DNA from: Liolophura sinensis
Taxonomy: Eukaryota > Mollusca > Polyplacophora > Chitonida > Chitonidae
NCBI RefSeq assembly: GCF_032854445.1
Contig: NC_088306.1
Coordinates: 7,811,924 to 7,875,923, forward strand
Length of the DNA: 64,000 bases
Direction: 5' to 3'
The notes under the pieces were generated by a model. It saw only the letters and a list, made by a program, of their open reading frames with translations, had not been told where the DNA came from and did not search any database. Every line of letters starts with the position of its first letter. Positions within the stretch are counted from its first letter, which is position 1. Positions 34,480 to 46,503 of this stretch are shown in pieces. The position numbers were made by a program, and so were the translations under genes.

Positions 34480-34800
34480 GAATAACTCTAGACCAGTGAC
34501 GTGTAATACACGACGAATAACATCACTGCACTTTTCTGTTTTACCTAATTCTGCTTAAGCTACGGTGCTAGAGGAAGAGGGACGGCGTCAGAGTGGAGGT
34601 TGGTGAGTGGTTTAGGGGCTTTGGGTGTCATTTGGTACTTTTTAGGTAACACGAACTGTAACAATAAAACCATAATTATCTATCTTTGGTAAATTGACAA
34701 GAGGCCGTAATTCTTCGGTTACATGTGACTAATGGCTGACTGTCACACTGTAGTCGCTGGTTTGGTTTTACCCTCTATTATGTAATCTTTTATATCATAA
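34480..34800 (-). repeat. Family E repeat with extra sequence in the middle
   Basis: CTCTAGACCAGTGACGTGTA, ACCTAATTCTGCTTAAGCTA, TTGACAAGAGGCCGTAATTC, GTTACATGTGACTAATGGCT, GGTTTTACCCTCTATTATG; about 60 nt near 34580-34650 does not match the family. Confidence 0.7.
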
Positions 34801-35715
34801 CTCAAAACGGTGTAGGCAAAAGAGTCTGTGTGACATTTCAAAATGCCAAAGCAAACGTTGGATTGAACAGCGGACGAACGGGGATATTTAACCGGTTAGG
34901 TGTTCATTGCAAATGTATGTGTAACTGGCCATCACATTTACTAAACAAACAATGGAATGGATCAGCACAACGGGATTCTTGCGAGTCCACCCACAAAGCA
35001 CTGGTTTATGTTGCAAATCAATATAACAGAGTACATTTAAACCGCAAATGCACAATGATCAGTAAAATCGTTGTAAATCTTTTCTTCCCTTTCACTGATA
35101 TAAACGAAAGTATGACAGAAGACTCGAACTTTCGCTCACATGATGATTAATAAAGCTGCAGCTGTGGGCCTTCATATAAACTGGGTCCTTTATGTACTAA
35201 ACGGCATGGGCACGAGGAATTGTGTGGTAGTTATGATATACGTATTACATTGGCTCCAGCGCCCTCTAAATCTGTAACGACCCAGACGATGTAGACAACA
35301 GATAGCAAAGGGGCTTCTGGGACAAATTCCAAATCACGAACGGTATTGATTATCGTGAGATTGCCCTATCTGACTATTCTGCCTTTCCGCCTAAGAACAT
35401 TTCAGTCGATCCTGACTTATTTACTTGCCATAGTGGAGCATAGTCGACGGCAACCTTGACCAAAATCGTTACAAATGCGTCACAGGACTTAGACAAAAGT
35501 TAACTCACATTACCGAGATTGGGTGATTTGACTCGGTGTGTTTGCTGTACGTTAAGTAAATAAAACTGGGAACTACAGAAATCTTCTCCCACTCTCAGAA
35601 TATAGAGAAATTGGAAATTCTTGATGAGTGGTTTGAACTCAAGAGTCAGGGACAAGAAGACTGCCTGAGTACAGGCACAGTACAGGTACTGAGTTTGGTG
35701 GTAATAACGAATCCA
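34801..35715. other. Sequence without an assigned feature
   Basis: The plus frame 34830-35150 has no motif, signal or splice support. Somewhat higher G+C near 35240-35460, no repeat recognised. Confidence 0.35.
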
Positions 35716-35868
35716 CGGGGAACGTGGGAAGGTCTATCAGCAACCTGCGGATGGTCGTGAGTTTCCCCCGGGTTCTACCCGGCTTCCTCCCACCATAATG
35801 ATGGCCGCGATCGTATAAGTGAAACATTCTTCAGTACTGCGTAAAACATCAATCAAATAAATAAATAT
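35716..35868 (+). mobile_element. SINE family A, 5' truncated
   Basis: Begins in the body (AACGTGGGAAGGTCTATCAG), continues with GATGGTCGTGAGTTTCCC and ends ACATCAATCAAATAAATAAA. Confidence 0.85.
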
Positions 35869-37204
35869 GTCTAATAAATAAATTCAATCAAGTTAGCACT
35901 GTCCAACAGCCCCTAACTTCATTCACTGAGCCATATTAACTCCTCAAAGTTCTGTGTTGCTAACGAACTTTTCAGCATAAATGTGCATTATTCACGGTGC
36001 AATCAGATTCCACGTGGCAAAAGTCGACTGGATCCTTAGATAATGACACGGAGAGAAAGTTCAAAGCGACTTTGTTCTGGACAATGGATGTATTGATATT
36101 ATGCGATATATGTTACAAATTTATTTAACGCCCAAAATTACCCCCTGCAATTACATGTTTTTAAAATGGGTTTCGAGACACTGTAATTTGTTGAGGCCAA
36201 ATAGAGGCGAAACAAGGTTGCGTTGGCTGACCGACCTCTGTTGCTATCACCGACGTTGAGTGGTACAGCTTGGTTTTCCACTGCATGTTTATGTCAATAA
36301 ACTCATACGGCTGCTTATAGAGGTTTTCTGATTGTGTATCAAGGAAGGAACTCCGAACTTACATGCATTTGTTTCCAAAACAACGAAATATAATGATTGG
36401 CTGAAAATCCCGTGGCGGATATTTGCGCGGCGCAAAGTCAATGGCCATCGAAACAGCAGGCTTCTGAACACGTTCACATATCCAGCCGAGGAAGCGGGAT
36501 TACAAAGCCTTTAGCAGAGTATCAACCTTTCTCGCAGCAAGATGCCAATATCGTATACAAGTGCACTCTGTACTCGGTAAAAGTCTATGTGTCAGACGCT
36601 TCATCTGATAAACTGGGTGGTGTATACCAGACCTTTCGCCTTCGTTCACCAGTAAGAATGACAACTGCCCTATAAGCGAAATATAATATTATACATAATG
36701 TACAAGCAAATCAACTAGTTAGTCATGGGAGAAGGAAGTAAAAGTTTTCTGAATCACTAACACATTCTCCTCACCATATGTGTGGCAATCTTTAAAACAC
36801 CTTTTTCTGTGAAATTTAGAGAACAGATTGATAATTTGCATTTTATGTTTTTGCCCGTGTGTAAGCTGTGGTGTGCCGGATAAAAGCTCCTTCCCACATC
36901 TGACAACGTCTTTTGACAATTTTCATTCCTCGAATTTGGCGAGTGGATACGACAAATAGCATGGTGCAAATGAGGCTTTGGCCTTGTGAACCACGCGTCT
37001 AGTAATGACCTCCACGCAACACCCTCGACCACCACACACCATACTTGAGTCTTAACTCAGCTTGTATATAATCAGGAACAAAAGTGTAACCCAAGAAACA
37101 AACACCAGAGTGAAACACGACGCTTTGTACAAAATAATTAGTGCAAATGAAACCCCGAAGAAATAATGGAAATCTGACGCGTCTGTCCCTCGTAACACAC
37201 ATTC
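35869..37204. other. Sequence with weak minus-strand coding candidates
   Basis: At 36766-36900 a minus segment ending at a GTGAGG donor (phase 1) reads DVVRCGKELL and later KRCFKDCHTYG; its acceptor is poor. Another minus segment near 36360-36480 ends at GTAAGT. Neither can be tied to a gene. Confidence 0.2.
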
Positions 37205-37320
37205 GTATACCAAGTCAAGTTCCAAATACGACATTTAACACAAACCAACAAAGAGCTAAGACAGTATATAAAGTACGAAATGAAAAGCATAACTTGCAAA
37301 GGAAAGCAGTCAAATGTTTT
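37205..37320 (+). repeat. Family D fragment
   Basis: TACGACATTTAACACAAACC, AGCTAAGACAGTATATAAAG, TGCAAAGGAAAGCAGTC match the 51.8 kb copy in order. Confidence 0.65.
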
Positions 37321-37361
37321 CGATCATGATGGAAAGACTCGAGAAATATAGGCGAATCTAT

Positions 37362-37520
37362 GATTTATTTATTTCCTTAATTGGTGCTTTATGCTTTACT
37401 TTTCACTTATACCACGGCCACCAGTATTATGGTAAAACGGGGAAGAGCCCGAGGGAAACAACGACAGGCCTTCCTACGATTGGCGCGGGAAGAAACCAGC
37501 ATGAACTGGACTTGAACTAA
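37362..37520 (-). mobile_element. SINE family A, worn 3' two thirds
   Basis: Reverse tail TTAATTGGTGCTTTATGCTT, TTTCACTTATACCACGG, body GGCCTTCCTACGATTG, end AGCATGAACTGGACTTGAAC. Confidence 0.8.
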
Positions 37521-37782
37521 GGTCTAATAAAGGAAGTCTGTATTCAAATCGTGTACCAAGCAAGTACATACGTTGTCGATAATAAAAATATGTATCTCAG
37601 TTGCTCTTTGATTTTAACTGTTCACAAATACGCCTTGACGATTTAATTAATCCCGGGGCGTATGAACAAAAATCAGCACCCTGCAAGGACCCTACCCTAG
37701 AGTGTTCAGTTTTATTTTCTTTGACAGCCTGCCATTTTTGGTGTACAGGTGTGTGCTTGGTATCAAAATATTGGCAATTCGC

Positions 37783-38079
37783 TCAACCTTGAGCTGGTAC
37801 AAGTTTTAATGGTGGTAATTTGAAATTCTGGGCGGGAGGACACAAGGGGACAGGTGGGGATGAATCTGCAAATGACGTCTCCTTGGCGTTGCTGGACATC
37901 CCTAGATCTGATGGCATCGAAAGGTTCAGATTTTGACAGCCTGTGTCAAAGTTTTCATGGCTGCTTTCTACCAGGCTTGCAAGATGTGCACGGAATGTTT
38001 GGAACAGGGTTACAGCACTAAACGTTAACATTGTCTCTTGTGGAAAATTAATCGGAGTATAAGACCAGTATCGCACCAC
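37783..38079 (-). other. Open frame of 98 codons, doubtful
   Basis: Minus reading is serine/proline rich at its end (SSPPVPLCPPAQNF) and looks mildly protein-like, but there is no signal peptide, clear acceptor or homology that I recognise. It could be a last exon of the second gene or chance. Confidence 0.18.
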
Positions 38080-38501
38080 ACACGCGCGTCCACTACTGTT
38101 ATTACAATACCCACATAAATCAAGAGAAAACTAGTTGACCCATGTTCTAGGGACGTAAAATCGTAAAGAGGACTGTCGTATAAGTTTGTTGCTGGAACTA
38201 ACTAAAAAACTGCTCTGGCACCTTTTTCATCAGTCAGTGTACATTATAAGTCTATCCGAGACACAAGGGACAATCAAACGCTAAAATACTTTGCTATGGT
38301 TGCGTGCATGAAATGTGTTTATTTGCAAATCAAAAAATAACAATTGTCCCCATTACTTACCACATTAATTAGCTATCAGGTAAAGTTTGCAGCCATCCGT
38401 GTGATATCAACTAACAAAAGAACGCTAAGGGGATCAGTTTACACGTAACACCCAATCAAAATCTGTACCATTTGCCATTGATCGTGCAGCCCCTCACTGA
38501 G

Positions 38502-38730
38502 TCTGCTTTGGTGGCCTAATGGTTAGAGCATTGCATGGACGTCGGGAGACCTGGAATCAAACCCTGGTCTGGTCATATCAAAAACTTGGTAAACATGGTA
38601 CTAGTTGCTGTTTCGCTTGGCGCTCATAACATAGAGCAAAGGAGCTGGACTACTTGGCCCTGTCAGTATAATTCGACTCCGTAAGGTGTCATGTTTGGTG
38701 TCTTCGATACGATGACTCCTCGTCGTCAGT
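38502..38730 (+). mobile_element. SINE family B, tail interrupted
   Basis: Head GCTTTGGTGGCCTAATGGTT, GAATCAAACCCTGGTC (B box), body through TGACTCCTCGTCGTCA. A worn family B tail (GACTAAAATGC then AAAAGCGACGTAAAG) appears only at about 38967-38998. Confidence 0.82.
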
Positions 38731-38966
38731 GCTAGGGTACATTTTGTGCCAGTAGTATTTCTCTACTTTGCTTGGGATAAAATGGATTTTATTCTTGCAA
38801 TGGTTTTTAGTGTCACAGATGTTAGTATGATCCTTGCTCCATATGCTTACTCAGTTTACTTTCAAAAATAAGTCAAACTCTTGACCAAACCACCTGCAAT
38901 GTGATTTTGGTCTACGACATTTGAGTAAGATTTTTACAAGTAGGACTTTGTATACAATGCTCTGTT
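38731..38966. other. About 236-bp insert splitting a family B SINE
   Basis: Unmatched sequence between the SINE body and its probable tail. No clear terminal repeats or coding content. Confidence 0.4.
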
Positions 38967-39318
38967 TGACTAAAATGCATTAAAAGCGACGTAAAGCGGA
39001 AAAGAAAAACTCAGAGAAAGCTGTTATGGAACAGTGTATATGAGTGTGTATGACAAACAAAATAAGAAGCATGTTCAAGTTAGACGTAGTTACAAATACG
39101 AACAATTTCCTCACTGTAAAAGTGCCACACCTCGAGGTATAATTTTATGATGGTTTAAACTTGGCGACAGGAGATGCTTGTCCATACGCTGGACATAAAC
39201 CGCAATACATATCATCAATATCAAATGGCATATTACATAATATAACAATATTTTTCTTTACTCCATTTATTGTGGTTTAATCGTCCTGTGTTACAAAAGT
39301 CTTTTCGCTATGGCCTGT

Positions 39319-39486
39319 TCTCTCCGGCCATACGTGAGAAGGTTTTCCAGCAGCCTGCGGATGGTCGTGGGTTTCCCCATGGCTGTTCCCGGTTTTCTTC
39401 CTACCATAATTCTGGCCGCCGTCGTATAAGTGAATTATTCTTGAGTACGGCGTAAAACGCCAAACAACGAAATAAATCAATCAATC
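39319..39486 (+). mobile_element. SINE family A, 5' truncated
   Basis: Begins CTCTCCGGCCATACGTGAGA, ends ACGGCGTAAAACGCCAAAC with (AAAT/CAAT) repeats. Confidence 0.85.
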
Positions 39487-40904
39487 GTTCTGGTCTAAAC
39501 CGGTAGATGCGAGAACAAGCTGAATGTGAGAAGAATTTAGATGATGCCTTCGTTTTAGTGTCAGTATTTACAGCCAATAATTACCAGGTTAGAATGGGTC
39601 AGTTTGGTACTGATTGGCTGATGTTACTTGTATCGTTACTCTCTGAGTCAGTAACATGACAACTAATGGAGATAGGAGACGCGGACCAAGATTATCCCTC
39701 TCGACGAATCTACGTTTCCTTGAATGTACCGATATCCACTCATTAGCGTTTTCCTTTGATTTCAAAACACGAACCCGATCAACTGACGTAAAACGAGAAA
39801 CGCTGGTCTTTATTTCTGTACAACTAGCGAGCAGCTGCACGCGAACACGGGCTCCAGTCAGCTTCCTACTCATAGGAAGGGGACATAATAGGTGAGTATA
39901 CTTGGTAGAGTCACATACGCAGAGTCTTAATGAGGACGATGCATTGCACAATGAATCCGATATTTGCGACCATTTCTAAGGAACTACATTTATGAACATC
40001 TAATAAAGAGCAAGCACGGGAGCGTAGCTGAAACTGAGCACTTCCTGTTTTAATTACCTCGGGATAAATCAGTTTTCCTCTAAAGTCGTCCGGAACGAAC
40101 ACTGCAGGTTATAATGAGCAGATATTGGGAAGTGAATCTGGTCATCGGATTACCAATTTCCAGTATACGTCCATCATTCATCAATCATCTATAGCAAGCT
40201 ATCTACTCGTTTGGATACTGAAATATTAGACGGATACCGGATGAGAAATGGTAGCCAAAGCAGTGATGCATACGTAAGTCTGTAGATATTCAGCGAAAAT
40301 GAAACACAACTCGCACAATGACATCTGTCCAGCTGTATACTTCTCATTGCAGTTCCTTCGTGTTTGCTGCCGTCGTGTAATTACATACATGGACTGGACG
40401 GAATTATACAGCAGGAAGCCCTGATCTTGCGTCGCTACTGTCGCTACCGTAACTACCGTCGCCTTTTGTTAGAACTTTCACCCCAACACATCTTTACATA
40501 CAGACAAACTCATCTTGGCTAAAAGGACACAGAAAAAGCGTTTACTGTACCAATGACGGGAAGGTAACTCCTTCGTTCGCATTAGGAGCCCATGTATATT
40601 CTGAAATTCGGCGACTGTTATCTGATCCTGATTAGTCAGTCTGAAATTCTGTGTTCCTGTGAAAAGAAGCTTACTTTCATACCGCGATAACACAAGCGCA
40701 AGCCAGCCCAGCTTCTCTCTGGCTGAAGATTCGTTTGGCTGACCTGAACATTACCCAACCCGTTCTTGTTCGCTAAATTGTTCGTCATATGAGATTTGAC
40801 GTATATATTCTGAAGATGGCGTAAGTGTATGTCGAAATATAGATTTACAGAAATGAAAGCTTTCGCTTTCTTTACAAGTGCACTTATACCTCGTTAACAG
40901 AACC
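39487..40904. other. Sequence without an assigned feature
   Basis: Overlapping open frames on both strands at 39589-39951 are probably chance; a plus GTGAGT donor-like site at 39892 lacks a matching acceptor. Confidence 0.3.
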
Positions 40905-41120
40905 GCGATGGCAGAGTGATAATTAGCATATGGTCACACATAACCGGCGAAATATGGCCTCTTGCCAGTTTACCATTCATGCGTTTTGTTCTAAACGCAT
41001 TAACGTGTAAATGCTCACATAGTAGTAAATTAGCACCATGGCTTCAGCAGAATTAGGTCAAGAGAAATGTAGCGACGTTACTTGCAACACAATTAGTACA
41101 GGTTACGTGAATACAATATA
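40905..41120 (+). repeat. Family E repeat
   Basis: GCAGAGTGATAATTAGCATA, TGGTCACACATAACCGGCGA, AATATGGCCTCTTGCCAGTT, ATAGTAGTAAATTAGCACCA, TGGCTTCAGCAGAATTAGG. Confidence 0.78.
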
Positions 41121-41182
41121 AAGGAATTCATGGTAGCACAGGATTGGGAGCAAGAAGTAAAGTATTAGCTATAAAAATTACT

Positions 41183-41386
41183 CTAGAATCTAAAGATGGA
41201 CTTGTCACCTCCATCGAGAATCGTATGCATGGGAGCGATACACGAATCTCTCAGAGGCCCCGTTTTCGACCATACGAATGGGCACATCCTGAACTGCATA
41301 ACTATTTTATCACACGCCTTACGGATCACTGCCCATATTTTATCGGCTGGGGAAATAAATCCATCTCCGTCAATTGCAGAAGACGA
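41183..41386 (-). CDS. Candidate cysteine-containing exon, doubtful
   Basis: Minus frame after an acceptor TTTTCTGGCTAG reads DKIWAVIRKACDKIVMQF and MCPFVWSKTGPLRDSC before a stop at 41183-41185. Three cysteines and a good pyrimidine tract favour an exon, but the plus frames over the same bases are also open and nothing confirms it. Confidence 0.2.
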   Translation of the reverse strand, partial: SSSAIDGDGFISPADKIWAVIRKACDKIVMQFRMCPFVWSKTGPLRDSCIAPMHTILDGGDKSIFRF

Positions 41387-41762
41387 CTAGCCAGAAAAGC
41401 CAGTTGCGGTTAATAGCATCAATGATGCAGAGCGTTCAGCGAGCATATGTCTAAAACTATCATGGATTTAACACCTGAAGCATATCAGTGGTATCATTTG
41501 TTAAATGGAGCATTTGCGTAAGTAGTCCGTCAGTACATTTTGTCTTGTGTTTATTGGTGATATGGGAATGTCCTCTTTCCGAATACGGAAGCGAAATGGC
41601 AGGCTTAGAGGTGGTGGAAACTGGAATGGAAGGGGGGTTAAAGGGTCACATTAGGGAGATAGCTCTGTTTAAACACCATATAACAGAACAGGGAATTTGC
41701 TTTGTCTCTCATCGGACAAAGATTCACTTCAAGATTAGAGTTCGTCAGCTGGGTGCAATATA

Positions 41763-42015
41763 AGACTTACAGCATACCGAGTAAAACCACAGCATCGACA
41801 GTAATGTGATACTAGTAGGTGGCAAGTGGTCACTTGTCACCGCTGAAATACGGCGTCTTGTCAATTCACCTCAGTTAGGATTTTAATCTAAATTAAATGC
41901 TTAAATAGTAGCTAATTATACTTCCCTAGCACCAGGGCTTAAGTACAATTAGGTAAAAAAAGGAACTGACGTTAGCTGCAATGTAGTAGACGTCACCGAC
42001 CTAGAATAACCCCCG
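41763..42015 (+). repeat. Family E repeat, near full length
   Basis: GACTTACAGCATACCGAGTA, TAGGTGGCAAGTGGTCACTT, GGCGTCTTGTCAATTCACCT, CAGTTAGG, AAATGCTTAAATAGTAGCTA, TCCCTAGCACCAGGGCTTAA. Confidence 0.8.
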
Positions 42016-43039
42016 AAAAATTTTGTCAACAAGCTGAGTCAGCTAACAAGCTAACAGGAATTGTAATGTCCTGGGTTTGGGCAGTCGGGCTCAAACTCAA
42101 GATTATGGCCATGCTGATAAATGCGTGATGCTTCAGCTTCTTCGTATTTAAAGTAGGCGATAGGTCATTTTTGTCCAGTCGACTTCCGCCTTCGTGAGAT
42201 TCTGGGTTGGGGGAGGAGATTCGTTCTGGTAACTGACATACATGATCTATCAACTATCACGAAACAGCCCAATTAACTGGGGACAATCCATATTCCTGCA
42301 CACTTATCAGTAGTTGACGAAGAATTTGTCGGTGACCGTAGGAACGGACTTTCCAAAGTTAGTTAGTCATTATAAACATTTATCCCCAGTTCAGAGAAAA
42401 TCTAGGCTTCTGATTAAATGATCCACATTGCATAGGCCACAGTATTAGCCGGTACGCGCCAGCAACGCTGGTCGGCAATGCACAAGTCAATAACTTTTCT
42501 TGTCTTCAGTTTCAATAGAGTTCTGATGATTCAGCAGTTAACAACAAAATTAGGAAAAAAATTCACGTAGCATATTTTTGAGACAATGAAAGACCACTCT
42601 CTTACCGCTGAATCGAAACTGATTAATTAACAGTTCAGTTGCAACTCGTGCTCTTTTTCTTCATTATGTGGGCCGGGTTCGGCCTCACATCGACAAAGCG
42701 TTCGTGAAAACAACCGCACGTTGGCTGATGTGCATTAAACAAAAGTGTCCATAATCTTTTCTATTGTCTCAGCTCGCCGTTCAGGCTCTTAGATATATTG
42801 ATCTTGTATTGGGCTGTATACCCAATCAACACTCTGATTACCAAGTTGCATTTGTCACTCATGGATGTCAGAAGTGGATACGTCTATTTGTGCTTAAGAG
42901 CGTCAATGAGCATTTTAGGTTTTCGACGCTTTTCTTCAATATTTTTGCTGTTGTAAGACAGATTGCAATTCAGAACAAAACCACATGTTCATGTTTTTTT
43001 TTATACTACAACATTGCAGCGTTTAGTGTTAGCAAGGAA
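42016..43039. other. Sequence without a confirmed gene
   Basis: The plus frame 42764-43147 runs into a family E copy. A possible minus GTAAGAG donor at about 42603 follows a short segment that could be an untranslated first exon; not testable here. Confidence 0.3.
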
Positions 43040-43140
43040 ATGCTTTATTGCCAAAGCAGTAACAACAGTGTGATAGATGTCAAAAGGTCGCACTTTTTAC
43101 CGGTGAAGTACGGCCTCTTGTCAGCTTGCCTTTTATATAC
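43040..43140 (+). repeat. Family E fragment
   Basis: AGCAGTAACAACAGTGTGAT, AGATGTCAAAAGGTCGCAC, ACCGGTGAAGTACGGCCTCT. Confidence 0.68.
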
Positions 43141-43174
43141 TGGGTAAGTAACATGATTTGAATACTCATTTCAA

Positions 43175-43400
43175 GCCTTCTCCCAAAACATTCTTAGCGT
43201 CTTTTCAACATCATGAAAAACTGCTGACTGCTTCTCTTTTCATGCATGGTCTCGTCCTAGTTTCGTACTTTATGTGCTTTCCAAGTTCTTTTGTAGAATG
43301 TGCTAAACGTCGTTTTGGGATCTTCTGATTATTGACTTGGAACGTTGATTTAGTTTAACGGTTGTTATACCAATCTCAGTTTCGACATATACATTTATTC
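43175..43400 (-). repeat. Family D repeat
   Basis: AAAAACTGCTGACTGCTTCT, TGCTAAACGTCGTTTTGGGA, TTATTGACTTGGAACGTTGA, TTATACCAATC, the same order as the 52.3 kb copy. Confidence 0.75.
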
Positions 43401-44184
43401 TAACTGTTATGTAATAAATTTTGCTTGTTTGTCCCATAGAGAAGAAATCCCGGTCCCGCGCATTTGACAAAACTCCACTCCCCTTATGTTAACCTCGCCT
43501 TACCCAGGTCAGTCACGCAAAGCAGAAATGTACGAGACTCTAGCCAAAATTGGCAACTCTGAACTTTATCGAACGGAAGTATGTGATTGATGAGTAAAAA
43601 CACGTTTCATTTCACAAAAACGTCATAGTTTGGTGATAAATTGAGGCAAACGTGTCGAGATAACAATGTCGTTGACCCAGAATTCATTTGCAGTGTTGTA
43701 GATTAGATGGAAATCAATGGCCCTTCAAGCATGTCTCAATACATTCAGTTATCAAGATTTAAGCAAATGTGCTACCATAACATTACGTTCCGGGTCAACG
43801 TCGTTATTGTCAGAACTGATAGAATGCCAGCCACTTATTCCTTTTTCATTCGATTATTCATACAAGAACACACTGCATATTGCAGTATTAGTGTCCATTT
43901 TTTATTCTAAACCTTCTTATAGAAGTTTTTAACAGGTGTAAGTAGGTAAATGTAAGTAAATAACTTGTTTCTTTTACTTCCTTTGTTGTCATTCGAAATG
44001 AACAGACAGGAGTTCTAGCAGGTGTAAATACAGATCAGTCCTTTTCCTGGAAACTGGAGACAAACCGAGAAGCGCGTATTGCATTTACAATCTCAGCTAA
44101 TGTCGCTAAACAATTACCTGTTTCATTTGCAGGTCATTACTTACCTTTTAACTCCTTGATCTCGTTACGTATTAGTCAGTTGAA

Positions 44185-44250
44185 TTTATTAGACGTCACT
44201 GGTCTAGAATTACTCAACATGATGTGTTGTTATCACATTTAACATATCAT
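44185..44250 (+). repeat. Family E 3' fragment
   Basis: GACGTCACTGGTCTAGAATT, ACTCAACATGATGTGTTGTT, ATCACATTTAACATATC only. Confidence 0.7.
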
Positions 44251-44302
44251 AAAACTATGCATATGATTTGTGACTGAATGATGATGGCTTATTATCAATA
44301 TT

Positions 44303-44584
44303 GCCTCTAATATGGCTCAGTTGGTTAGCGCGCTAGCGCAGCGTAATGTTACAGGAGTCTCTCACCTGTGCGGTCGTTGTGAGTTCAAGTCCAGCTCATG
44401 CTGCCTTCCTCGCCGGCCGTACGTGGGAAGGTCTTGCAGCAGCCTGCGGATGGTCGTGGGTTTCCCCCGGGCTGTGCCCGGTTTCCACCCACCATAATGC
44501 TGGCCGCCATCGTATAAGTGAAATATTCTTGAGTACAGCGTAAAACACCAATCAAATAAATAAATGAATAAATAAATAAATAAA
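44303..44584 (+). mobile_element. SINE family A, full length
   Basis: Head TATGGCTCAGTTGGTTAGCG, GAGTTCAAGTCCAGCTCATG; body CCGGCCGTACGTGGGAAGGT; tail TTCTTGAGTACAGCGTAAAA, CACCAATCAAATAAATAAAT. Confidence 0.93.
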
Positions 44585-45625
44585 TTCTCCTCGGACTAGC
44601 GTTTTCTGTCCAATTAGTAACAAACCTATCCACATCAGGGCCTTTATGTCTTTTCTGTATTCACACCTTTCTCATGTCTTTTTATCCACAAAGATAATTT
44701 GAAAGAGGGAGCTTAATCTATCGTCTCTTCAGATTGCTCACGATTATTTGTGACTAGGTCCAAGCGGCGATTCCAACGTGTCAACGCATAAGGTTTGTAT
44801 TTTAAAGACTGACAGACATCTCAGTTTGATAGTCGATCCATCCATGAAGCGCGGAGATGTTTTATGTGAAACAGTTAAAGTAACTCGCCGATCAGAGACT
44901 ACTGATTAATACAGTCGTCTAATCAGATATGGTGAGGTAAATTCATCGCTATGCAAATAGAACAAACGCTCGCGCTCAATCTAGCACACTGGCCTTGCTT
45001 TGTAGTCATTGTTTAATTACGATGCAAATATGGCATATATTGATTAGTCTATGTGTCGACGTCAATAAGGTATGCTAGATTTCTCGTTAGTGACCGTATG
45101 TCCAAAGTATCTTTGTCGTTTAACCCTTAGTAACCTGACTACTGACTTGCGATATCTTCTAAATCTACAGCCTGCCCACGTACCGCATGGTATACCAGTC
45201 AAATTTTAGCATTCCTTTTCTCTACCTTTATTAACAATTCCTGTATGGGCATAACGTAACGAGTTTGACAGCAACATCAACATAGTATCGAATATTGCCA
45301 AGGTAACTTATACACATAACGTAGAAAAACACATGTCTCGCTAGACATGTCCGTGTGTGTACATAGCTGTATTTCTATGGCTGTTGACATCAAAGTTATG
45401 CACAAGGCAATAAACAACATTGAGCTCCAGGCGAAAATATATTCCAACTGCCATTTATTCTTTTCTTTGGTGCAAATTTCCCCATCCATATTTTCCTCAG
45501 GTGTCGTTTTCACAGGGCGAATATTCTAACCGCTGTGAACAATGTCGCTAATTATAATTATAAGGGGCCATGACAGTAATAAACCGTTGACAATGCTCGT
45601 TTAACCGTTTTTGGAGTTAAACACG
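44585..45625. other. Sequence without an assigned feature
   Basis: AT-rich, no exon or repeat recognised. The frames at 45277-45529 overlap on both strands and lack support. Confidence 0.35.
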
Positions 45626-45726
45626 TCAAAGTCAAATTACCACGGATAAGTTTCTTTTAAAGCACACACACACGCACACACAAGCACACACACATATTTT
45701 TTGATCCGTGTGAATTTGACTTTGGA
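45626..45726. repeat. Inverted repeat enclosing a (CA)n microsatellite
   Basis: Left arm 45627-45647 holds CAAAGTCAAATTACCACGGA; right arm 45703-45725 reads CAAAGTCAAATTCACACGGA in reverse complement. The loop carries CACACA repeats (45662-45694). It could be a very short MITE or a chance hairpin around an expanding repeat. Confidence 0.75.
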
Positions 45727-45809
45727 TATCGTTTTACTGGTTGGCGGCCTGACAGGTAACCTTACTTACTTATTTTACTATTTGATTGTTTTTGTGCCAC
45801 TTTCTCTAG

Positions 45810-45870
45810 CCGTCGATATAGCCAACTCTTTTAAATCTGAAAACTTCTATGTCGAGACTAGCAATGGAAG
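45810..45870 (+). CDS. Candidate 61-nt plus-strand exon
   Basis: A strong pyrimidine tract and acceptor (TTTGTGCCACTTTCTCTAG) and a consensus donor GTAAGTTC bracket 61 nt. Only one frame is open, phase 1 in and phase 2 out, reading VDIANSFKSENFYVETSNG. No partner exon was found nearby. Confidence 0.33.
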
Positions 45871-46346
45871 GTAAGTTCTCACCTCTGCGATTTAACTTGA
45901 AATGTGACTCTCGGGAGGGCGGGGGGCTTAGGTTGGTACTTTTCTCACACTCGATTTTCTAGGTCAGTGACTCTTGCCTCACGGCATCACTTTAAAATTG
46001 AGTAATAATGACAAGGGGATGTAGCGTGAGGCAGAGTAATGAAAAAATTAAGGCATATGACGGACTCACATCGACTCCTTTAGTGTACAGAACACATACG
46101 GGAATCACGATTAATGCGAAAAGTCACATAAAAACGCGTCACCAAGTTGTTTTGGGTGACTTTTCTTGTTGAACGTGAAGTACGTCCATATTCAAAAAGA
46201 CGTTAAAAATGAAAACATGTCAAATCCCTGATTTGTGAAAAACTGCTGCTTTAGGCAGGGATTACGAGAATCTTTCGACCTAAATAGAGCACTGGCTGAG
46301 CTCTACCCACAGAAAAAAAACAATGGATTTATCGAGATATTTAGGG

Positions 46347-46410
46347 CAGCTGTTGTATGAGTGAAATATTCTTGAGTACGTCGTAAAACACCAAGCAAAT
46401 AAATAAATCA
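46347..46410 (+). mobile_element. SINE family A, tail only
   Basis: GAGTGAAATATTCTTGAGTA, CGTAAAACACCAAGCAAATA; head and body absent. Confidence 0.75.
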
Positions 46411-46503
46411 AGACATTTACAAGATTACGATGTACTGACAATAATTAATGTTTGGAAATGTAATCAAAACCCGGTTATTTCTTTTAAAAACAAAAGGACT
46501 TAC

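Noticed and set aside
39589-39951. 120-codon minus frame and overlapping plus frame
   Set aside because: Both strands are open over the same bases, composition is mixed, and no motif or splice pair was found.
42764-43147. 127-codon plus frame
   Set aside because: Its last third is a family E repeat and the rest lacks codon or domain features.
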